From Cryptomeria japonica (lineage: Eukaryota > Streptophyta > Pinopsida > Cupressales > Cupressaceae): DNA of 60,000 nt. Positions 47,274 to 58,712 of this stretch are shown here, piece by piece. A program made the position numbers and the translations under genes. Within the stretch, counting starts at the first letter, position 1. Every line of letters starts with the position of its first letter. The notes below the pieces were generated by a model. The model searched no databases. It worked only from the letters and a program-made list of their open reading frames with translations, and was not told the DNA's origin. Where the stretch lies: positions 158,975,349 through 159,035,348 of the forward strand of contig NC_081413.1 of NCBI RefSeq assembly GCF_030272615.1. Reading direction: 5' to 3'.

Positions 47274-48476
47274 TGTCGGCATTATGCAGGAATTGATTAT
47301 GTGTTGTCATTGATGTCAACACTGTCCCGGTTGGTTGTTGAAATGTTCCGGTTGGACATGGTTTTGGCAGAGGTTATTAGAGATTCTAATCCAGAATAAG
47401 TAGATTGTTGGATTCGGTTTTGGATGGTTATTCAAGATGTATATATGTATGTCATATTCAATTGGTTCATCATTTGGTGCTCTGAAAGCTATCATTTATG
47501 TTCTAGTTTGTCGATTGATATTCTTGGTACTGGTTGGTGATATTGGCTAGAGATATTTGATGAAATGGTTAATTGGTTTTGGTTCGGCTTCTAGAAATGG
47601 TCCATAATATGATGAAGGTGTTCTTGATCGTGTCCTAATTGTTTGGTGGCTTCACATTGGCTGGTGTGATGATTTGGTGATCCTATTTGGATCCAGTTGG
47701 TTATTTTGTGTTATTGACACCGAGGGTTTCTACCGATTGGAGTAATGTGTTGCATTTGGTCTTGGAAGAATTTTCGGTGGTTATAATTGTTTGGGAATTT
47801 GAATTAGGTCCATGCTACGTAATGTAAATCATAATATTGGTCTAGTGGTATTGTGTGATGTAATTTTTGTAATTATGGGTTATGAGTTTAGGGTTTAGCC
47901 GACCTTGCTTATCAAGGTTGATGATCTATATATAGGTGATATATTCATGTAATTTGTATGGTATGGTTATGTCTACATTATCAGAGAGTGGCTTATATGT
48001 GAACAAGGTTATATCATTCAACGAAGGTTTGAGGAGAGTTTGGTATTGTAGGGCAAACATATGTGCTTAACCAGAATTGTATCAAGCATTAGGAGATGTT
48101 ATTTCCATAGTTCATTTCCTCTAGATTGTAGACTAATGTTTATGTAAGTCAATGAGACTTCTCTTTTGTGTTGAGCAGTGAGCTCTAGGAGGTTGGCCTA
48201 ATTGCAAGTGCAATCCCCATTGTAATATTTCCACATACTGTTGCAGAAGTATTATCTAACTGTGGGTAGGGTTTCCCACTGTGGTTTTTCCCTTAACCGA
48301 GTTTTCCACATCAAAATTATTGGTGTTATGTGTTGTGCGATCTCATGCTTTATCTTTCACTATGTTGCTTTCATTTTTCTCCAATAGAAGGTTTACAATC
48401 TGCAATAATTGTTTAACTTGTGGAAAACTGATTCACCCCCCACCCCCTCTCAATTTTCCTCCGGTTCGTTCTAACA
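47274..48476 (+). repeat. copia solo LTR with perfect target duplication
   Basis: It starts TGTCGGCATTATG and ends TTCTAACA, flanked by exact 5-bp duplications AAGTT at 47269-47273 and 48477-48481. It is homologous over its length to the copia 3' LTR at 3284-4537. A TATA word, CTATATATAGG, lies near 47927-47937. Length is 1,203 bp. No internal sequence remains, so it arose by LTR-LTR recombination. Confidence 0.95.
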
Positions 48477-48481
48477 AAGTT

Positions 48482-49249
48482 GTCTATTGTTTTGATAGAT
48501 TAATTTTTTTAGTTGTTTGTCTTCAATTAGATAAATATAATTTGTTAATGATACCAATAGTATAGATTGTATTTTAAAGTTATAACACAGTTATAATATT
48601 GCACTGCATGCATCCAGTGCTAAGTCACTTTGCCAACTATGTGCAATAATTATTGTGCTAATAGGTTTGCATTCCATCATTGTTCATGTTTAGTTAATTT
48701 CTTGAATTCAGTTGGTTCACTTTACATAATTGATGGGTTGTTTAGAGAGTCCTTGGATGCACATATAGTGGCAACATCATCCAAGTAGATACATCCTTGG
48801 TTGATAATTAAATGAACCTCTCTAGGATAGTAGGTTACTTAATATGGGGATATATTGGTTTGCTAAGCGTATGCATTGAGTTGTTTACATCAACCAATTG
48901 CACTTAGAAGGAGTCAGTCAATGTGCAACCTCAAATAAAACAACCTAAACAACTACTCATGTGCTTGCTTTTATAAAAATAAGCTTACACAAAACCACCA
49001 AGTGGTATGAAATAAACCATGCGACTAATACCATGAGCTTATAAAACCATTTTCCCACATATTCACTTTTTGGTACTAAGTATTCGTGATATTAAATAAC
49101 TTTCCAATGTGCAAACTCACATTCAATACTTATCTCAATTGATGTTATATACAACAAATAAAGTGGCCCCAATAATGTCTAACCCATGTGATGCATGTAT
49201 CCCTAGATCCATTAGATGCGCCACAAATATTTTTTTAATATTATAACAT
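48482..49249. other. unassigned, no gene seen
   Basis: It may contain further decayed copia sequence on the minus strand. No motif is readable. Confidence 0.4.
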
Positions 49250-50345
49250 TATGCAAGATGACAATGCATAATTTCCTGACATGATTCCCTTTAATCATGC
49301 ATTAGGGAATTGAATCAAGACACTAGTATGACCAAAAATATTCAAATGAGAATCATCCCTTAAGTATGCCTTTCCACCATCATATTATTCATATTAATTA
49401 AACAAACCTAGATTTGAGGTCATATGGAAAGAAGTGCTAGAGTCTATCAATGATGTACTTTCTAATGCATGAGTAGTCAAGATAGCAACAAAAGAATCAC
49501 GATTGTCTTGGGAGGATCTCTTAGACTCATTATCAAAATTTGCCTTTTCCTATTTCTCCTCCTCCTTAAAATCTCTTCTTAGATCTCCAACTTTTTCACA
49601 ATTCCAACATTTCACCTTGAACTTACTAGGAGATTTCAATCTCCAATGATATTTGGATATATAATTATTTTTCTTCTTTTCCTTCTTGCCTTTTTCTTTG
49701 GATTTTCCACAAACCACTAGGGCCTCCTTAGTCTACTCAAAATTCTTCTTTCTCATTTATTTTTTGAAAGAAAAGAGGCAACCACTTTGAACTCATCTTG
49801 AACTTGGTGGCAGTGTTCTCAATTACCATAACAAGATGATCCCATGAATCTAAGAAAGAACACAACAAATTCATACATCAATCCTCCTCCATTTTCACTC
49901 CCGTGAAGTACACCTAAGAAACTACAACACTGATGACATTTAGATGTTCAGATATAAATCCATCATCCTCCATCCTAAGGTATAAAACTTATTTCAATAG
50001 TAAAAACTTATTCACAAAGCATCTAGCTTGATAAATTTTATCAAGCTTCTTTCAAAGATTCATTATTATAGTCTCTATATGGGCAATCAACAATATTGAA
50101 TCAACCAAACTAAATCTTACAATAAGACACTTTTATTTTGTATCCATCATGTCCCAAACTTCTTGCGATGTAGTTGTAGGTTTAGATCTAGATACTACAA
50201 ACCATAGATCCCAATCTTCAAGAGCATCCTTCATCTTTAGATTCCACAACTCAAATTTTATGCCCAAGAACTTCTTTGTCTCTATCCATGGTGTGCTTGA
50301 CATCTCTTCATGCAATAAAATCAAAACCCTCTCTATGAAAGCTCC
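49250..50345 (-). pseudogene. copia gag-protease relic on minus strand
   Basis: Read right to left. The gag N-terminus (50324-50133) has FLGIKFELWNLKMKDALEDW, the copia gag start pattern. A degenerate helix region follows, then DSWDHLVMVIE (about 49830). The zinc knuckle near 49600-49640 reads KCWNCEKVGDLRRDF: CX2C is kept, but the His is Asp and the last Cys is Phe. The protease site near 49430 reads DSSTSFHMT, where D-S-G is usual. Later there is a YDGGKAYL-type stretch. No integrase or RT was found further left, so the element is truncated. Confidence 0.75.
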
Positions 50346-50407
50346 AACTCAAATGAAGATTAATATAAAAACCCCTCTACCCAAAACTTAAATTTGAGCT
50401 AATCAAA

Positions 50408-50418
50408 CTCTGTTACCA
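50408..50418 (-). promoter_or_regulatory. copia primer-binding site
   Basis: The minus strand reads TGGTAACAGAG. It is one base from TGGTATCAGAG, the site copia elements use to bind initiator Met tRNA. It lies about 70 bp upstream of the gag relic, as expected. Confidence 0.75.
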
Positions 50419-51289
50419 AGTGAAAAGAAGTACAATATACATAAACACTTCCTGCGCTAATTTTTCTAAGAAGAGTATTGCATGAATTTAAATTTTTTAA
50501 AGATTACAATAGAAACACATTTAAATGAAAAATAAACAATAAATATCATAACATCAGTATACATGATGAAAACTCTTATAGGAGAAAAACTCACATTTTA
50601 AAGTGGCTCAATGTATTATTTAGTTAACCACAAGTATAGTACACTTGTAGAGAAATCCTTTACAAGCATATCATCAATTTGAGATTTGAATAAATTCTTA
50701 CATCTCAAAAGTATCTACAAAAATCTACTCATAACATCCATCTCAGACACCTAATATATCAAAGATATAAAACCTAAAACTATCAAATGGTAATTAGAAA
50801 CCCATGAGCTAAAACCATCTAAAAAAATACAACTCAAGTAAATGAAAAATTGTACATTTTGTACTTCTCCCTCTTATTTCACAAATATCATCTTAAAAAT
50901 ACAATTCAAGTAAATGTAAAGATAAAAATTGTACATTTAGTACTTCTCCCTCTAATTTTACACTTACCTCTCCCTTAAATTCATAACCTATGTTAGCACA
51001 AGACCACTTTCACATCTAAATACCTTATTTTTCTCACCCTCAACCTTTCCTATATATCTCAATTTTAAGTTTGATTACTTGTTAATGTGTTTTTTATTCA
51101 CTCAAATATACCTTAAATGAAACTCAACCAATTTTTTTTTCTGACATAGAATTAAATATCATCTCAAAAATGTAATTCAATTTTTACTCTTGTTTCACAC
51201 TCACTTTAGCACCCTTCTTTGTTAAGTATGGTTTTGATTTTATTTTGTCACTTAGAGATCAAGTTTCGCTTGAGCCCATAACACAATAG
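50419..51289 (-). other. probable copia 5' LTR zone, edges unresolved
   Basis: The position right after the primer site makes an LTR expected here, but no second copy is present to define it. An internal duplication of about 80 bp (GTACTTCTCCCTCT with ATACAATTCAAGTAAATG) lies at about 50830-50960. No gene. Confidence 0.4.
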
Positions 51290-52719
51290 CAATTGTATGA
51301 TAGAATTATGGTATCATTCGATTAAGAACAAAGTAACTAGTATACCAATGAAACATTATATATATAAAGGAGGTGATTAGTGAGAAATTAAACAAACGAT
51401 CCTTCTAAGATGTTTCATTGTTCTCTATCTATAAGGATTCCTCAAGTCATGATTTTGCTTTTAGATTATTGAGCACTTGACTTTTAGAATGACAACCTAA
51501 AGAATGAGGGCTATGATAAGATGATCTATATGATATGTAATTTAAGATCTATGAGATAACAACAATGCTTTCTATAATTGATCTATGATAATGAGATTAC
51601 TATGCTATTATTAATGAAATTATTATGCTATTGATAATGAAATTACTATGCTATTGATAATGAAATTATGATCTAAAATGCTTCTAAAAGACTTGTGTGT
51701 CGGAGACTTGATTAATTGAAAAAGACTTGTGAGAGGGACCAATGTAGCACCTTGATAATGAAAGAAAGAGTCATATTTATAGAGGAAATAGGTAAATGAA
51801 GGGTTGAGATTCAATTGATGGAGGAAGGGTTAAGATTGCTTGAGGAAGTGGTGATCCTCAATTCATGCACTCCTCCTCAACCCAATCACATGTTGACAAG
51901 TGCAAACATGAGAAGGCTTGAGAGGAGAGGGACAAAGCCTTAAATGCCTGAAGACACGTGATGGTTACCATGGATGGTTAGGTTAAGGTTAGATTAATGG
52001 ATAAATATTTTATCCAAGGGATAAAGGAATGTGCAAGGATTAAATGGTTACTTTAGTCAAGCAATAAATGCTTGAAGAGACTTGAGGGTTACCTTGGATG
52101 GTTAAGTTAAGGGATAAGTCTCTAGCCACGGGTCAAAGGTGGGTTAGTTGGATCAAAGCCTTTAAGGCTTCAGGAGACTTTGAGGGTTAACTCGTGCAAG
52201 GGAGAAGATGGCTTTTAATGCTTTGAAAGAGCCTTAAATGTTTTTGAGAAGTGACTCTTCTCTAATCCTTTAGTTTAAGAATGTGCAAACACTTAGAAAG
52301 TGATTAGGATAATGATTGGGATTTAGACATGATTAGAAGAAGGATTAGTATGCAACTTTCTTTTTCTAGAAAGTGCAAGTGGATGATGGATTTTTAAATA
52401 AATATTTTTTTATTTAATTGTGAAAGATGGGATTTTAGGGATTTATATAAATATGAGAGGGGGATTTAATTAAACAAATATGATTTATTTATTTAATTAA
52501 TAGTCTGAATTTGGCTAAGCGAATTAAATTAAATAAATTGAATAATTTATTTAATTAATAGAAGAAGAGGGTTGGGATGAATTAATTAAATATTAATTTA
52601 ATTAATAGTTGCAAAAGGAGAAAGGATTAATTAAATGTGAATTTAATTAATAGTTGGAGAATGATAATTAAACAAATATAAAATTCATTTAATTGGGTGG
52701 CCCGAAATAGGTGTCTACA
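51290..52719 (-). repeat. 3' LTR of element D
   Basis: The right edge GTGTCTACA is followed by the polypurine tract (minus AAAGAGGGGCAAGA, 52720-52733). CTATAAATATGACTC on the minus strand near 51770-51785 is the promoter. AT-rich TTAATTAA blocks and the GCATTTAAGGC region align with the solo LTR at 5255-6683. The left edge is not resolved. Confidence 0.7.
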
Positions 52720-55079
52720 TCTTGCCCCTCTTTGAAGTGATGTGTGGCGATGATGCTAATTAAATTTTTTATTTGCCCCAGATGATGATTGTCAGATAAT
52801 GATGCGATGATTCCCCCTCGAGAGATGGGATGAAACATAAAAAATGTGGGCGATCTCTTGAAATTTTTAAGAAAATTAGACATGGTAGAATGGAGGATAT
52901 AAGTATAAATGAGGGGGAATGACGAGTGGTAGAAAATAATGGGAATCTAGTAAGTACCCTTAGGTCATGTAGGAGATACGATGCAAATGTAGTATTATGG
53001 TGCATTTAATTAATGTTGTACAATTGATCAGTATTGTTTGGATATTCTGGTGCAATTAGTTGAATTGCCCCAATTTTAGTCAAAGTGTGATAGTTGATGT
53101 CAGTTTTCGCTCGGACAAGATAAAGTCTGAGTAAGTGAATAAAATTGACCTATTGACACTTATACGATTGATGTAATTTCCTAATGAAGTCAGTGTTTGG
53201 ATATTCTGGTGCAATTAGTTGAATTGCCCCAATTTTAGTCAAAGTGTGACAGTTGATGTCAGTTTTCGCTCGGACAAGATAAAGTCTGAGTAAGTGAATA
53301 AAATTGACCTATTGACACTTATACGATTGATGTAATTTCCTAATGAAGTCAAGGTATTTGACTCAAATTACTTGTTGAGACTTAGACAATTGGTGTAATT
53401 GTCTGTTTGAATTGTGTTCAATTGATTAACCAATTGACAATTGGATTTAAAAGGGAGACACAATAACTTTCTTTGTTGTGGATAGGATGACCTAGATGAC
53501 ACTGGCTACACAACCCTGCCTATAGAGATGGACTACGATGTACTTGGATTGATTGATTTGATGGGACATGATGTAGGGGATGATGTGATGATGACCTGGA
53601 TAGGGAGGGTAAGAGGGGTAGCCAATGTTAGATAGAAAGTATAGAGGACCTAGGACCCATTCTTGTGGAAGAGGATCAAAATAGAGTATACATTTTCATA
53701 ACTATGATGTATGAATGATATGTAGTTATATGGATTTATGGATGGATGGAATGCAATAGAATGCAATGGTAGGATATGTTTAGATGAAACGAAATGGATG
53801 GGTATTGTGCTTTATATGCATATGTGATGTTTATGTATATGATGGATGCAATGATGAAATTTATGTATGATGATGCAAATGATGCTATATGATTATCTTT
53901 ATGTGATGATGCATGTTATTTATGATAATGTGATGCATTTTATGGAAAATGATGATGCACTACTATTTACTTAGTGAATGCAATAATGATATGAAAAATG
54001 CACTTAAATGACATGGAGGAATGTAAATGTCATTAAATGAGATAACATGGATGAATGTACTTGTTTGAAATGTAATTAAATGGAATGATAAAGAATGCAA
54101 CTAAATGCAATGATGTGAATGATGATTTTAACCATGCAAGCCTAATTATGCAATGTTGTCATTTTGTCAGTCAATTTGTTGTGCCCTTTTTATCATCATT
54201 GAGCTTTTAAAATGTTGGAAGATAGTACAAACATCAAGGTATAATTAAACCATGATGACCTGAGTACCTCTTACATGGATTTTCATATTGCAAGATGACA
54301 CAAGCATCAAGGTATAATTGAACCATGATAACATGAGTGTTGTTTGCATAAAATAGACAAGAGTTGACCCTTTTCTTATGCAAATCTGAAATGTCCTCAA
54401 TGATATGTTACCAATCATGTATTGAGACAAATTTGCATAGTACTAATAATCAACTCATAGACAATAGACAAAGAAAAATATCATTCTCCCTCCTCACGTC
54501 ACTAGTTTAATACATCCTTGAGTTGCTTTGGAGATATGATAACAAAAATCAAGATACAAAAACTGAACCTTCCTGCCAAAGTGATCAAATCATGATTCAG
54601 AATAGATCATCCATTGAGTTTTTATTTTATCGATCCTGATGTTGAGTTTGATAGTTGGTTTCCTAATTTTTGATCGATGTTCAATGTTGAATTTTATGAT
54701 CTTCGTGTTACAATTGTTGTCTTAATGTCATTTGTCTATTTTTCTAAGCTAAAAGTGACTTTCCCCCACTAAGTTCAAGATTTTGCCCCCAGTCTTGAAA
54801 CAAACTTTTTATTGTGGATATATGCGATGATCACCAAGTCATGGTGTGATGTTACTGCAATACCCAAGGCGTATATGAGGCTTTTTAATATAGATATGGA
54901 TAATGATAGCGAAAAGAAGATGCATGACATATGTACCAATAGATGAAAGAGTCAACCTATCACAAATAGTGCATGTTGCCAGGTTTTCACTACTTGCTTT
55001 TATTGCACTTTTTTTATTATTTGCATTTTTTTGATGATTTTTTTTTTAATTTTTTTGCTTTTCGATTTTTTCGCTTTTA
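52720..55079. other. 3' spacer of element D
   Basis: The polypurine tract is followed by non-coding sequence, a 159-bp tandem duplication (53036-53353), and ATGATGCA-type low complexity (53740-54130). Poly-T and TTTTTTGCTTTTCG-like runs lie near 55010-55080. Unlike element A, no plant-mobile-domain motif was recognised. Confidence 0.6.
53036..53353. repeat. 159-bp tandem duplication
   Basis: The units 53036-53194 and 53195-53353 differ by about one base (GTGATAG versus GTGACAG). The near identity marks this as the youngest event visible inside element D. Confidence 0.9.
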
Positions 55080-55960
55080 CCATGCATTGGATGTATGAGG
55101 TGTAGAACCTTTTGAGATTAATGTTGTTGATAGGCTCGTCAAATAGGTCCCCTTCTGGTGTAGATAGTCAATATGCCCCAAATCCATATGTTGATATGAT
55201 GATGAACGAACCTAACCAGTTTGGTTCAAACTTTCCCTTCTTTTCTTGATCATGTTGATTGCAGGGATTCTCTTTCAGTAACAAGTAACCAACCTGGAAC
55301 ATTCTTGATCTTACTTTGTGGTTGTAGCTTCTAGACATCCGTTGTTGATATTCTTTTAGGTGATCAAAAGCATACTAACGATGTTCATCTATAAATTCCA
55401 ATTCTTGCAGTCTAGATACCCGATATTTCTCATCTGGGATGAGTCCTTTCAATGATACTATGAGTGAAGGTATCACGACCTCAATGGGTAAAATGGCTTT
55501 TGATCCATACACAAGTGCGTATGATGTGGCTCCAATAGGGGTGCGGATGCTAGTTTGGTATGCCCACAAGGAAGGGTTTAGTTGGACATGCAAATCACGA
55601 CCAACATCATTCATAGTTTTCTTTAGGATTTTCAAAATGTTTTTGTTTGAATCTTTTGCATGGCCATTCCCTTGAGGATAATAAGGTGTGGAAAAGAGAT
55701 GTTGGATATGGAATCTTTCACAAAGTTCTTGCACATCTTGGTTTTTGAGGGTTCTACCATTGTCAGTGACAATGGAACTAGGGATGCCATACTGGTAAAT
55801 AATGTAGTTCAAAATGGAGGATGTTTGCTTGCTAGTAACCGTGGTTAATGGAACAACTTCGATCCATTTTGTGAAATACTTATTGGTTGTGATTATGAAC
55901 TTGTGTCCATTTGAGGGGGAAGGATGGATCTTACCCACAAGGTCGAGTCCCCATTGAGAG
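55080..55960 (-). pseudogene. gypsy integrase relic of element D
   Basis: The 187-codon frame (55938-55375) is the integrase core, with YFTKWIEVVPL, SSIVTDNGRTL, HLFSTPYYPQGNG and TPIGATSYALVYG. The first catalytic Asp is Asn (TNKYF) and the catalytic Glu after GNG is replaced (AKDSNK). Only the TDNG Asp remains. Downstream in broken register, to 55080, comes the C-terminal domain with YNHKVRSRMF, FEPNWLG and RFYTS, closely like element A. The N-terminal zinc domain and everything upstream are cut off at 55960 by a poly-T tract. Confidence 0.9.
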
Positions 55961-56419
55961 AACCTTTTTTTTTGTTTAATAATTTCTTTTATTAAATTTA
56001 TTTAAAAATTAATAAATAATTTGTTTGTTAATTTATTTTTTTAATTAAATAATTGTATATTTACTATTTTTCAGCATTTTAGAAAAATGTTTGAAAATTT
56101 TTAGAAAAACATTAGCAAAATTAAAACTTAGAAAAATTTAATGTTTTGATTTAACATCAATTTGTTTTTAAAATTAAATAACATTATATGTATTTTTTTC
56201 AACTTTAAAAAAAAATCTTATGAAAAACTTCGAAAACTAAGGTAGTAAATTAAAACTTAGAAAAACGTTAAGAAAACATTAGCAAAATTAAAAATTAGAA
56301 AAATGTTACAAAACTAAATATAATAAATTAAAATGTTAAAAAAATTAAATAATAAATTTAAATTTTAAAAAACATTATTAAACTTAGATAACAAATTTAA
56401 ACAAATTAGACAAAATAAA
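55961..56419. other. AT-rich junction sequence
   Basis: It starts with a run of nine or ten T, then AT-rich sequence with repeated AAAACTTAGAAAAA and AATAAATTAAA words. The poly-T at the exact break of integrase D could be the tail of a reverse-oriented retroposed sequence, but no coding evidence supports that. Confidence 0.45.
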
Positions 56420-57690
56420 ACCTCTATGGCCCCTTTTCACATCCTATTACACACACAACATGACCCCTTAGGACCCCTTAAGACCACATATGCCCCTGAC
56501 AACACTATATGTCCCCTTAGGATCATAGAGGATCACATAGTGGACCCTAAGGGGTCATAGGCGGTCCCAAGGGGTCACACATGTGTGACCCCTTAGGACT
56601 GCATATGACCCCTTATAAAATCCTAGTGTGTACGACATACTGCTTAGTCCATCACATAGTGTCCTAAGGGGTCATATGTGGTCTTAAGGGGTCACGCATG
56701 TGTTAACAAATGTGTGACCCCTTAGGACCACATATGACCCTTTATAACATCCTAGTGTATACGACATACCCCTTAGGATCACATAGTGTCTTAAGGGGTC
56801 ATATGTGATCCTAAGGGGTCACACATGTGTTCTAATACATGTGTGACCCCTTAAGACTACATATGACCCCTTATAAAATCCTAGTGTGAATGACATACCC
56901 CTTAGTCCATCACATAGTGTCCTTAGGGGTCATATGTGATCCTAAGGGGTCACACATGTGTGACCCATTAGGATCACATATGACCCCTTATAACATCCTA
57001 TTGTATACAACATATACCCTGTAGTATCACATAGTGTCTTAGAAGGGGTCATATGTGGTCATAAGGGGTCATGCATGTGCATTTTAACACTGTACATGTG
57101 TGACCCCTTAGGACCACATATGACCCCTTATAACATCCTAGTGTCTACGACATATGGTCCCTTAAGATCACATGTACAGTGTCCTAAGGGGTTGAATATG
57201 TGGTCCTAAGGGGTCACGCATGTGTTCTAACACATGCATGACCCCTTAGGACCACATATGAGCCCTTATAACATCCTAGTGTGTACGACATGCAGTCCCT
57301 TAAGATCACATATATTAAAGTGTCCTAAGGGGTCAAGAATATGTGGTCCTAAGGGGTCATGCATGTATTCTAACACATGTGTGACCCCTTAGGACCACAT
57401 ATGACCCCTTATAACATCCTAGTGTACATACAACATTCCCCTTAGGATCACATAGTGTCCTAAGGGGTCATATGTGGTCCTAAGAGATCACACATGTGTT
57501 CTAACACACACATGACCCCTTAGAACTGCATATGACCCCTCATAAAATCCTAGTTTGTACAACATGTCGGTCCCTTAAGATCACATACATTAGTGTCCTA
57601 AGGGGTCAAGAATATGTGGTCCTAAGGGGTCATGCATGTGTTAGAACACATGCATGACCCCTTAGAACCGCATATGACCCCTTATAAAAT
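56420..57690. repeat. palindromic satellite, 8-9 units of about 115-145 bp
   Basis: Each unit contains CCCCTTAGGACCACATATG and its reverse complement, CATATGTGGTCCTAAGGGG. The arms lie either side of a TAACATCCTAGTGTNTACGACAT spacer, and also back to back around a CATGTGTTCTAACACATG-type loop. CCTAGTGT markers recur near 56622, 56750, 56878, 56993, 57135, 57277, 57419 and 57549. Arms of up to about 33 bases can fold (for example about 56667-56735). Units are perhaps 85-95 per cent alike by eye. The array stops at about 57690. Confidence 0.92.
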
Positions 57691-57739
57691 CTCTCTTCCC
57701 TTAATTTGCTTAGCTGGCATGTGTTTTAATTTTTAAAAG

Positions 57740-57778
57740 TTATGTTTTAATTTAGTACATGATGTAAATATTTTTAAT

Positions 57779-57826
<48 letters not shown>

Positions 57827-58480
57827 ATTAATGTTATCTCTCTTTGTCATGAAAATGATCTCCCTCTCTCTCTCTCTCATTAATGTTTTAATAATTTAAA
57901 ATGTATGTATGCGATCTATATAGATAATTTTATATATGTTTTAATTTAGTAACTGTTTATATATATCTTTAATGATCTCTCTCTCTCTGTGAAATTAATG
58001 TTAGATCTCTCTCTAGATTTCATGATTAAAATGATCACCCTCTATCTCTCATTATTGTTTTAATAATTTAAAATGTATGTATGCAATCTGTATAGATAAA
58101 TTTATATATGTTTTAATTTAGTACATGATGTATATATCTTTAATGATCTCTCTCTCTCTCTCTCTGAAATTAATGTTATCTCTCTTTGTCATGAAAATGA
58201 TCTCCCTCTCTCTCTCTCTCATTAATGTTTTAATAATATAAAATGTATGTATGTGATCTATATAGATAAATTTAAATATGTATTAATTTAGTACATGATG
58301 TATATATATCTTTAATGATCTCTCTCTCTCTCTCTGAAATTAATGTTAACTCTCTCTCTCTCTATCATGAAAATGATCTCCCTCTCTCTCTCATTAATGT
58401 TTTAATAATTTAAAATGTATGTATGCGATCTCTATATAGATAAAGATATATATTTTTAATGATCTCCCTCTCGCTCGAGC
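57740..58480. repeat. CT-rich minisatellite, about 4 units of 180-190 bp
   Basis: Each unit reads TTTTAATTTAGTACATGATG, a TTTAATGATC(TC)n tract, GAAATTAATGTTA, a second CT tract, CATTAATGTTTTAATAATTT and AAAATGTATGTATGCGATC. The first unit has the longest pure CT run (57781-57823). A degenerate tail of CT tracts extends to about 58620. Confidence 0.88.
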
Positions 58481-58712
58481 TTTAAAATTATTTATTTAAA
58501 AATTTGAATTATGCGAGAACTTCATGTATATATATCTATGAATTATGCGAGAACTTCACATGTGTACATTTTATTTTTTAATGAGATCAAGATTAACAAT
58601 CTCTCTCTCTCTCTATCTAGAATTTAACTGATTTTAATTTTTAATGTTTTAAATTGAATCTACTTCATGTGTTTTTACATATTTATTGTAACTTTATGAC
58701 CTACCTAGATAG

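Larger units (their letters stand above)
51290..55960 (-). mobile_element. element D: truncated Ty3/gypsy element related to A
   Basis: It has a 3' LTR ending at 52719 (starting TGTAGACACC on the minus strand) and a polypurine tract. Its 3' spacer has the same CCCCCTCGAGAGAT block and ATGATGCAAATG low complexity as element A. An integrase segment is cut abruptly at 55960 by unrelated sequence. The 5' half of the element is missing, so no duplication can be checked. The left LTR edge (about 51290) is approximate. Confidence 0.8.
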
